Both the position numbers and the translations under genes were made by a program. DNA of 64,000 nucleotides from Ipomoea triloba (taxonomy: Eukaryota > Streptophyta > Magnoliopsida > Solanales > Convolvulaceae): assembly GCF_003576645.1 (NCBI RefSeq), contig NC_044919.1:31757899-31821898 (forward strand), written 5' to 3'. The first letter of the stretch is position 1, and each line of letters begins with the position of its first letter. Below are positions 54,328 through 64,000 of this stretch, one piece after another. The notes beneath the pieces are model-generated. The model worked only from the letters and a program-made list of their open reading frames with translations, made no database searches and was not told where the DNA came from.

Positions 54328-57300
54328 ATGCTTCCTAGAAAGAGACCTGTGGAAGGCGAGGTTGTTGACGGTAGCAGCACTTGCGTTGATCCCGAGAGCG
54401 TCGTCAAGAAGCATCGGATCGGTTGTTTGATCTCCTCCGCAGCTACAGAGAAGACTAGCGGCTCCTGCGACACCGACAGCATAGGGAAGAGCGGCTCTAG
54501 CACCAACGGTAGCGCCAGCGGCAGTAAGAGTGTTGGTGAGCCGTCGCTGAAGGACATGGCGTTTGATGATGGTAATCCGCACGACATTGACGAGGATCTC
54601 CATAGCCGGCAGCTTGCCGTGTATGGACGCGAGACTATGCGCCGGCTTTTTGCTTCCAATGTTCTTGTCTCGGGATTGCAAGGCCTTGGTGCTGAGATCG
54701 GTATGGATTTTTATGCTACCTACTATCATCATATTACTATGTTTTTGTTGCCTATGGTTCTAGTCTAACCTGCACATTTCAGCCATTAGTTGAATGTTAT
54801 ACATTGTTATGGGCTATGATTACATTCTTGATTTCAAGATTTTCACCTGCTAGTGAATCTGTAATTGCTGAGTTCGGTCTATTCAGTTTGCTTATATAGT
54901 TTTGGACTTCCCATGCCAAAATGATCATTTCTTAGGTTTCATTTATGTAGCATACTGCAGTGGTTATGCTCTATGATTTTGTCCCTGGTCTCACCTTATA
55001 CTGCAATAGTAATTTAGTAATTCTGGACCTTTCTGGTATCTGTTCTGTTTAACTTGTATCATTTGGCATATTGGTATACCATAGGTTATGGATATTCCCC
55101 TCTTTTTGCTTGTGCTACTGCTTTTTTAATAGCAATTATGCATTCTTAAGATTATTCTGGACCAATGTTGTAAAAATTGCCGGCACTCATCTGGTGTTTG
55201 ATAGGGGCCTAGCTAAAAAAATACCTGGTTCTTTAAGACTTCTAGCAAGTATTATTCCCATAACATACAAGTATTCAGTAGCACATAATACACATAATAC
55301 TCCAACTATAACACACTAGGTTTAAAAAGCCATAAATGGGCCTCAAGAGATTATTTATTTGAGAGCCGAGGTGTAAGCTGCAAGGGGCTTCAATGCATCA
55401 GCCTTAAAGTGTTCCCATAAAATATCAATAAATACTTTCAGAAGTTCAACAACCAATTGAAGATATCATCAAAACTAATAAGAATCATTAAAAAGACTAA
55501 AAATCTCAAACACAAATGGCTGGAAGAAGGTTGCCAAAGGTCACAACTGCTCTACTAAGGTTGGCATCTCTCACCATTGATGTTGCAATTGCTCGAAGAG
55601 CCGATAAGGTCACAAATCACTACTGGTCTATGAAGGTTGCTGGTCTGAACGCTTGCTGATTTCTTCTTTCTATTTCTTTTTCCTTCTTTTACTATTATTA
55701 GGGTTTAGATTGTATGGAACAATTAAAAAAAATTGGGCCTACTAGTTACAGTCCAAATATTTAGGACTGCCTCAAAAACAGCCCTGATGTGCCTCACCTG
55801 CACAAGGCGTATGCCTTCGGGTGCAATGGCAACGCCTCATACTGAGGCACGCCTCAAAAATGCCTTTTGAACATTGATAACACATACAATCCATCAAAGT
55901 AGCAATTACACACACAGTACATAATATGTTCAAATCTCCTACACAGGAAATACTACAAATATCCAGAATCCAATATCCAAGTAGGCAAATACATGTTATG
56001 TGATGGATTGCCGTGATGCTGCTTTAGGTTTGTTTTGCTCAGCTCAAAATTATGTTGTTTTAACGAAACAAACGAAATTTTTAAAAAAATATAAGCACCT
56101 AAAAGACTGATTTTCCCATTCTTACTTTTGGCCTAGTCTGTGCCTAGGTGGCCAATTTTTTACAACACTGTTGTAATTGTTGCCTGATATAACTTCAAAT
56201 AGAGAGGAGTTAAGTCCATGTGTCCATATTTCAATTCAGATGATTGTGCTTACCTCATGATCTTAATTTACTTTTAAAGTAAATTTATATAAATGAGGTT
56301 TTGAATCACGCAATTGAACTAACACAGAACGTCAGAACATTAATGTCATTACTAATTGTACCGTTGATCACGTCAAATGGGAGCTTGTATTTTCTGTACT
56401 AACCAACTGGATGTCTTAACCTTCTTCATTATCTTTGTTCATCTTCTAATGAGTTCTTAATCAGGTAAGGTTTTAACAGCAAGCAATTGAAGGACTTCAA
56501 GTCTGTCATTTTTCAATTACTGAAGCTGCTATTCTAAGCAGTTCATTGTGCATATTAATGTGTGTGAAACTTACTTTCTTATATAAATATTAATGTTAAG
56601 CAGTGCTTTGGTGCATTTTATGGCCTGTCAGGTGTGAACTTCTTATTTTAGCTTTGCACATGTTTGATTTCTGAACTTTGATATTATTGCAGCCAAGAAT
56701 CTTGTCCTTGCTGGTGTGAAGTCTGTGACACTGCATGATGAAGGCACGGTGGAGCTTTGGGATTTGTCAAGCAATTTTTTATTCTCAGAGACTGATGTTG
56801 GCAAGAATAGGGCACTTGCTTCTGTACAAAAACTTCAAGAGCTCAACAATGCTGTTATTGTCTCAACCTTGACCACAAAACTGACGAAAGAAAAGCTCTC
56901 TGAGTTTCAGGTAGTGCATTTTCATCTCTTCAATTATCTATGGAACTCATGGTTTCTGCATGAATTGTGTTTTTGACTTTTTGTTGGTTTGACCTTAATG
57001 ATTCGTTAATTGATTACTTAGATTCTTCTATACGGAACTTGTGAGTTGATTTTTCCTATGTAAAGGAACATTATTACTTCTTTCTGTGTCATTATTATTA
57101 CTCTGTAAAGCCTTACTTTTTGGTGGGCTGTAGCATTACAGATCTTAATGACTAAAAGTATAAATATTTGTCTAATTTTTTGTACTATGTAAACTCAATT
57201 GATTTGACGTAATGTATCTTTTGATATAATTCAATACTTACTTGGAATCTAGCATGAAGTTTTACCTGCTATGTATGTCTATGTATGTGTACCTCTCTGT

Positions 57301-60300
57301 TACTTTTGATCAATTTGAGCAGATTGTAGTTGATAGCTGCCTATATCCATTTGGAACAATCTTGTTATGTTATTTGGCTTCTTGTGCTACCATATGCAGA
57401 AATAGTCCTTTTGTTTAATATCAATTCTTGGTTTGATTCAACACTTTAGATTTGATGTTAACTCCTTATTACTGCTTAACCTTTACACCACTGTTGAAAT
57501 TTCTGTAACATGTACTTGTTTTCATGCACTTAAGCACTGTTTGAACTTTTCATGTTGATAATTTTTCTGGCAAGGCAAGGTTATCCTGCTGTTTCAGTGT
57601 CACACTGCTTAGTCTAATAGTTATATATTGTATCATGTGTCTTCATCTTGATAATGATAATTGTTATGCAGGCTGTGGTGTTCACTGATATAAGCTTAGA
57701 GGAGGCAGTTGAATTTGATGATTTTTGTCATACAAATCAACCACCAATTGCATTCATCAAAGCTGATGTTAGAGGCCTTTTTGGAAGCATATTCTGTGAT
57801 TTTGGTCCTCAGTTTGCAGTCTTTGATGTTGATGGCGAGGAACCTCATACAGGCATCATTGCTTCTATCAGCAATGATAACCCTGCTCTTGTGTCATGTG
57901 TGGATGATGAGAGGCTTGAGTTTCAGGATGGGGATGTTGTTGTATTTTCTGAAGTTCGGGGCATGACAGAACTTAATGATGGGAAGCCAAGAAAGATTCT
58001 AACTGCTAGGCCTTATTCTTTCACCCTTGAAGAGGATACAACAAAGTTTGGTGCATATGAAAGAGGTGGTATAGTGACTCAGGTGAAGCAACCAAAAATT
58101 TTGAACTTTAAACCATTACGTGAAGCACTTAAGGACCCTGGCGATTTTCTTCTTAGTGATTTCTCAAAGTTTGATCGCCCACCACTTCTGCATTTGGCAT
58201 TCCAAGCACTGGATAAGTTCAGGTCTGAGTTGGGACGTTTCCCCATAGCTGGCTCTGAAGATGATGCACAGAAACTGATCTCTATTGCCAGTGCAATGAA
58301 TGAAAGCTCTGGAGATGCAAAATTGGAAGATATAAACCCAAAACTTCTTAGACACTTATCCTTTGGTGCACGTGCTGTACTTAACCCCATGGCTGCTATG
58401 TTTGGTGGTATTGTTGGGCAGGAGGTTGTGAAGGCATGCTCTGGGAAGTTTCATCCTCTTTTTCAGGTTCTGATTTCCCTTTGTACTTTCTTTTTAATAA
58501 GGTCTAACAATGATTGATTTGTTTTGCCCCGTTTACCCTTTGTATTATCCCCCTTATGTATTTAAGCTGGCTTTTAATTTACTCCATTATCTTTTTGCAG
58601 TTCTTTTACTTTGATTCTGTGGAGTCACTTCCTACTGACACACTGGACCCTAGTGATTTTATGCCTTTGAATAGTCGTTATGATGCACAAATTGCTGTTT
58701 TTGGGAAAAAGCTCCAGAAGAAACTCGAAGAAGCCAAGGTATTTGTTGTTGGATCTGGTGCACTGGGATGTGAATTTCTGAAGAACTTGGCCCTCATGGG
58801 AATTGCATGTGGCAGTCAAGGAAAACTAACAATAACTGATGATGATGTGATAGAGAAAAGTAATCTTAGTAGACAGTTCCTCTTCCGTGATTGGAACATT
58901 GGGCAGGCCAAATCCACAGTTGCTGCTGCTGCTGCTACATCAATAAATTCTAAGTTCCATATTGAAGCTCTGCAGAACCGTGTGGGTCCTGAAACTGAAA
59001 ATGTGTTTGATGATACCTATTGGGAGAATCTTAGTGTTGTCATAAATGCACTTGACAATGTCAATGCTAGGCTCTATGTTGATCAGAGATGCTTGTATTT
59101 CCAGAAGCCACTTCTTGAGTCAGGAACCCTTGGTGCCAAATGCAATACCCAAATGGTCATCCCTCACCTGACAGAAAACTATGGTGCATCACGAGATCCT
59201 CCAGAGAAGCAAGCACCCATGTGCACTGTGCATTCTTTCCCACACAACATTGACCATTGCTTGACTTGGGCCCGTTCAGAGTTTGAGGGCTTGCTTGAAA
59301 AGACACCCGCTGAAGCAAATGCTTATCTCTCTAATCCAAGTGAGTATACATCTGCGCAGATCCAAGCTGGTGATGCTCAAGCAAGGGATAACTTGGAACG
59401 TGTTCTTGAGTGCCTAGACAGGGAAAGATGTGAAACCTTCGAAAATTGCATTGCATGGGCACGACACAAGTATGACAGCCAACATTTTGTCTTTTGTTCT
59501 CTCCCGGAATCTTTATGGAGTGCTTTCTTATTTTCCTTTCCCGCCAAGCCCTTCTCCCCCAAAAATAAAGTTGGATAAAAGAATCATTTTCTACAGTTCC
59601 TGACTTTGTTTTTGTTCTCTTCTTTTTCAGGTTTGAAGACTATTTTGCAAATCGTGTCAAACAATTGATTTTTACATTTCCCGAAGATGCTGCAACTAGT
59701 ACTGGAGCACCTTTCTGGTCTGCCCCTAAGCGCTTCCCTCAACCTCTTCAGTTCTCTTCTAAAGATCAGAGCCATCTCCATTTAGTTTTGGCTGCATCCA
59801 TATTACGTGCTGAGACATATGGAATCCCTATTCCTGACTGGGCCAAGCAACCACAGAAATTAGCTGAAGCTGTTGATAGTATCATTGTCCCGGACTTTCA
59901 ACCCAAGAAAGGTGTGAAAATTGAGACTGATGAGAAGGCCACCAGTCTTACTACTTCGTCAATAGATGATGCTGCAGTTATCAATGAACTAATAATGAAG
60001 GTGGAACAGTGTAGGAAGAATCTACCTCCAAACTTCAGGATGAAGCCTATTCAATTTGAGAAGGTCGAAATTATTAATTATATTCATTTTTTAGGAATTA
60101 TTATATTATATTTTAACTCGAATATAAATTTAACTTGTGAAAATATTTTGTTTTAAGCAGGATGATGACACAAATTACCATATGGATATGATTGCTGGGC
60201 TTGCTAATATGAGGGCTAGAAACTACAGTATACCAGAAGTAGACAAGCTGAAAGCCAAATTTATTGCTGGAAGGATTATCCCTGCAATTGCAACCTCTAC

Positions 60301-60757
60301 AGCAATGGCTACTGGCTTGGTTTGCCTTGAGCTGTACAAGGTTCTAGATGAGGGCCACAAAGTGGAGGACTATCGCAACACATTCGCTAACCTTGCACTA
60401 CCTCTGTTTTCCATGGCTGAACCTGTCCCCCCGAAGGTTATCAAGCACAAGGATATGAGCTGGACTGTTTGGGATAGATGGATTATTAAGGACAACCCGA
60501 CACTGAAGGAGCTTATCCAATGGCTTGCAGACAAGGGCCTGAATGCCTACAGCATTTCATGTGGAAGCTGCCTGCTTTTCAACAGCATGTTTCCAAGGCA
60601 CAAGGAGCGAATGGATAAGAAAGTAGTGGATTTGGCAAGGGACGTCGCCAAGGTGGAGTTGCCGCCATATCGTAGGCACTTGGATGTTGTGGTTGCGTGT
60701 GAGGATGATGATGATAATGACATCGACATCCCTCTCATATCTGTTTACTATCGATAG
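54328..60757 (+). CDS. UBA1: Ubiquitin-activating enzyme E1
   Basis: E1 activates ubiquitin with ATP, holds it as a thioester and passes it to E2 enzymes, in cytosol and nucleus. Six coding exons, 54328-54700, 56693-56910, 57672-58466, 58601-59469, 59631-60063 and 60161-60757, all GT-AG, give 1,094 residues, the normal plant size. In order: a variable N-terminus with basic clusters RKRP and KKHR, the inactive adenylation half with [15 protein letters not shown] (93-107), the first catalytic Cys half-domain in exon 3, the active adenylation domain with the nucleotide loop GSGALGC near 512, NLSRQFLFR, the catalytic Cys C670 in [11 protein letters not shown], the second Cys half-domain, and the C-terminal ubiquitin-fold domain ending [12 protein letters not shown]. 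All key residues are present and no frameshift is seen. The ATG was chosen because MLPRKRP is how I remember plant E1 proteins starting; an upstream ATG at 54162 is discussed under findings. Confidence 0.97.
55163..56178. mobile_element. Possible inverted-repeat element in intron 1 of the E1 gene
   Basis: The left end CAATGTTGTAAAAATTGCCG and the reversed right end CAGTGTTGTAAAAAATTGGC are alike. Inside lie AAGGCGTATGCCTTCGG and GAGGCACGCCTC, palindromic pieces common in plant repeats. This would account for about half of the unusually long (1,992-base) first intron. Ends are approximate. Confidence 0.45.
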
Positions 60758-62283
60758 AGCGAGCTCTTTGTATGTTCCCCTGACATCCATCTTTCCCCGT
60801 ACTTTTGGGCACGTATCAGTCACTTTCTACTACGACTTTTGTTCAGATTGACTGTCTTTTTCGAGTACTTAAATCTCTTGTGCCAGTAACATTTCTTATT
60901 AATCAGCGAGATTTCTTCTTCTAGAAGTTGGTTTATAATTTATATAAATTCACTATAAAAGCTGATTTACATGTTATTGTGAAGAAAACATAAAAAATAC
61001 CATTATCACGCAGTGTTAAATTAGTAAAGTGTCAATTTAGCTGTACTATAGGAACTGGACAACTTTGAAGGCAACTACTATGTGAACCTGTACACGGTAG
61101 ACGGGTATAATTTGGTGCTGACATTAGGTTGATTAGTAGCATCTAAATTTCTTCATTAAAAAAAACTGTCTTTAACTTATTTCTGCTTGTTCTCAAGCGC
61201 CTGCCTTTTTAAGAAAAGTAAGAAAAATGATTAAATAAGTTCTTAAATGCCAAAGACTTTGTGGTCTAGTGACATCCGATATCTCGGTTAACACTCTCAC
61301 ATGGATGATGGGAGTGAGTTATGCTTCATTAGGTTGAGAAAGTAATTCCGATATCTCGGTTAACACTCTCACATTGATGATGGGAGTGAGTTATGCTTCA
61401 TTAGGTTGAGAAAGTAATTATGAACAGATACTACATTGTAACAGAGTCACTAGCACTCAAAAAAATAAGTTCTTAAATTTTATATCAAAATATAAATAGG
61501 TTTTTAAATTAAAAAAAAAAAAGAATTAATTCAACTTTCGGTTCTAGATTTATATGTGACAATCTACTTTTATTTTTTTTAATCAAAATATTCACATTTA
61601 GTTCTAGTATTAATATGACATGTCCATTTTTACTCATCCGTCAACAAAATCATTGAAATATCATTGAAAATAAAGACATTTCGATCATTTTCATACAAAG
61701 TGAGTTGACTCCACTATATTTTTATGTTTATTTTTTTGAAAAAATCCGTAATTAAAGATCGAAATGCCTTTGTATTTAACAGTATTAAAATAGTTTTGTA
61801 GATAAAGGACTAAAAGTGGATGTTCTAATTTCAAAAAAAAAAATAAAATTAAAAGTGAACTGTCACCTATAAATGTAGGTCAAAAAGTGAAATTAACTCA
61901 AAAAAAAATTGTAATTAAACACGTTAACTATAGTCATATAGTGATATCTTTAGTAAAAGGCGAGAATAGTTCGCTATGTGCTCATTGCATGGCTGCCTGC
62001 TTATAGTCATATAGTGATATCGCTAACCCCAAAATCATAACAACTATCCTTTGGGGAATGGGGTGTTCTATAGCAAATACAAATCTATAAGCACATACAA
62101 TTATAGTTACATACTGTCATTTTTGCCCTCCTTGTGCAACAGAAGCTTGTAGATCCCTATCAATGTTGGGGGTAAGGGGATTGAACTTGTATCTATCGTG
62201 GGTCAGGAATGACTGCCAATGTGATGGATGGAGTACAAAGATATCATCCGACAGCCAACTCATGCAAGAGTTTTTTGCACTGT
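60758..62283. other. Convergent intergenic region, no gene seen
   Basis: Between the E1 stop (rightward) and the LRR stop (leftward). Contains the E1 3' untranslated end, a SINE-like piece near 61,252 (AAAGACTTTGTGGTCTAGTG, also seen in altered form at 4,545), a 72-base tandem duplication, and a possible inverted-repeat element (61,470-61,905). Confidence 0.55.
61276..61419. repeat. Tandem duplication of 72 bases
   Basis: Two copies of 72 bases, unit opening CCGATATCTCGGTTAACACT, differing at one position seen (CATGGATG versus CATTGATG). The difference argues for a real, slightly aged duplication rather than an assembly error. Confidence 0.85.
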
Positions 62284-63563
62284 TCAGTATTTGTCAGCAC
62301 CTTCATCAAATTGGCCTGAGCTAGACACATGGAAATCCAGCTGCTTTTGATGCTTTAAACGCCTCCTCTCATCAAAACTATCCCATCCTTCAAACTGTCA
62401 AGATATATAGGTTATGAGAGTTTGAGACAAAACGAAAATGTCACACTTCAATGTAGGGTATAATAATTTTTGCTAACCTGGCGTAGATAATCTACTGTTA
62501 TTTCAGTAGCATGGAGATCCAGTGTTGAGAGTTTAGTGCAGAATTTGAATATAGTAGTAGGAAGAGATGTAAGACCGTTGTTTTTGAGATACAATGCCTA
62601 CATAAAAACAGACATGTATGAGGATAAACCCTCCAGCAGTTCCATTTTTCTAAAGTGTACACATGTAGCTGAACATATTACTGTGCGGGAGGTCAGATTA
62701 AGCATCTTCCTTGTAACAGAGGCCGAGTTACAAGATAAAAGAGGCAAAATAAACATTATGTCAAAGAAATTTAAGGCAGATTGACCTTCAAATCCTTCAG
62801 CTTGCTAAGCATATCCGGCAGTTCAGTGAGAAGATTACAGGAAAGATCAATCTGCACCAAACCAAGTAGTCATATATATGTAACTCCGAGATTTAACAGA
62901 CCAGTAAAATTTGAGATGGTGGATATTCCAAATATTATGCAATGTTCAAATGATAATGCACAGAAAGAAATCAAAGAATAAATGAACGAGAGAGATAGAG
63001 AGTTATACCTCAACAAGAGAAGCACATCCACCTATGCTATTTGGAATGGTGTTTAACCTGTTGTACGCTAGATATTCATAAGTTAGAATTTGATGGGCAC
63101 CCATCAATTTACAATTTCAGGAAGGGGATAAATGAAAGAAAACTGGGAGCAACATATGATATTAGCAGCAATTGAAGGGAAAATATATATATAAAATCAT
63201 CTGACCAAATAGAAGAATGAGTAACATTAAACCAATTCAAAATGAAAACTTACAAACAAACAATTTGTTTGCACTACAAAAGAAGTAAAAGGTACAGACA
63301 CTAGAGACACGAGAACATTTGACCCTTAGTTTTAAGAATATCCATTCCATGGGGAAAAGGGAGTCAGTCAGTGGGGAAGAGAAGAGGTGCACATGGAATA
63401 ATACCAATTTCCCATCGCATATTACCTGTTATTATTGGCTTTCAAAACCTCAAGTGCAGTCAAAAGGCCTATCTCAGTGGGGAGAGAGGTTAACTTGTTC
63501 TTTGCAATATGAAGCTGCTGCAGGCTTCTCAACGCGCCCAGGTTGGAAGGTATAATTGTTAAT
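62284..63563 (-). CDS. Intracellular leucine-rich-repeat protein (LRRC57/SHOC2-like), C-terminal part
   Basis: Five exons on the minus strand, 63426-63563, 63009-63057, 62786-62851, 62478-62597 and 62284-62394, join in frame with GT-AG sites. They encode about 160 residues to the stop; the first seen exon starts inside a codon, so the 5' exons lie beyond the right edge (none found up to 64000). The repeats follow the intracellular LxxLxLxxNxLxxLP pattern, for example LQQLHIAKNKLTSLPTEIG and LKALYLKNNGLTSLPTTIF, and are usually split by introns near repeat borders. The tail after the repeats, FDERRRLKHQKQLDF, resembles the end of Arabidopsis LRRC57-like proteins as I remember them. No signal peptide or kinase is visible in this part. 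Likely a cytosolic scaffold; partner unknown. Confidence 0.85.
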
Positions 63564-64000
63564 CTGCATGTCATTCCAGATACAGACAACATGATTTTTA
63601 CTTCATAGCTTGGTACACAGCTAAATAACAAGAAGATGTTTGCAAATATAAATAAATAAAATACTATTCTCTAAAGAGACGGATTAAATAAAATTCCAAA
63701 TGTGTGCAGAGTCTCTATCTTAGGGTGCTCTGGCTTATTTACTGCTATATCACCCAAAGTAATCATTGTAATTTGTAAGAGCCATTAAATAATATTATCA
63801 GAACTTTTAATTGCATATACATATGGAGCCAAATTTTAAGGAGTACCAACAAGATAAGTTAGGGAGGGAAGGTCCGGAAGGATGATTAATGTTAATAAAG
63901 GAGTTGTATATTCTTCCTTAAAGGCATTTAGTAGTAACTTTTGGTCATCTTTGACAATTAGAAATGGAAAAATTAATCTTTGTGGAATAGAAGCAACTTA

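Overview
This window is a stretch of plant nuclear genome. The genes are split by GT-AG introns, the spacers are AT-rich, and plant-specific families (LOB-domain, UGT87-type glycosyltransferase, X8-containing GH17) sit among a Tat-type Ty3/gypsy retrotransposon, Helitron and hAT debris and many short inverted-repeat elements. A eudicot is likely; the E1 N-terminus is closest to what I remember of tobacco-type UBA1, which would favour an asterid, but that is weak evidence. Three runs of N (87 bases at 4154-4240 and single Ns at 16487 and 52228) show a draft assembly.

Layout. 1-13.6 kb holds four minus-strand genes: the N-terminal piece of a UGT87A-like glycosyltransferase (cut by the left edge), a two-exon class I LOB-domain factor, a four-exon gene I read as the meiotic factor DFO, and a two-exon atypical beta-1,3-glucanase with an X8 domain and a GPI signal. 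14-17 kb holds a broken Helitron fragment and a minisatellite. 17,192-26,828 is a complete young LTR retrotransposon: 602-bp LTRs with 8 differences, TATAT target duplication, gag-pol in one frame with four stops, two RNase H domains, and a 20-copy minisatellite in the 3' untranslated region. 26.8-43.6 kb is gene-poor and contains a dense run of palindromic non-autonomous elements, including a short hAT element with a perfect 8-bp target duplication. 43.8-46.7 kb is a three-exon plus-strand kinase-fold protein that looks like a pseudokinase. 50.4-53.6 kb contains tandem repeats and an hAT transposase fragment present twice in a 1,211-bp exact duplication that starts at an N and is probably an assembly error. 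54.3-60.8 kb is a complete six-exon ubiquitin-activating enzyme E1 gene. 62.3-64 kb is the 3' half of an intracellular leucine-rich-repeat protein gene on the minus strand, cut by the right edge.

The genes are independent plant loci; nothing suggests a cluster or shared pathway. I found no convincing new biological system. The most striking structures are three staircase-like tandem duplications inside the retrotransposon, all with a period of exactly 42 bases, and the N-bounded 1.2-kb duplication. Both look technical. The best biological leads are the glucanase without its nucleophile, the pseudokinase, the optional hydrophobic N-terminus of the E1, and the satellite-like array carried by the retrotransposon.
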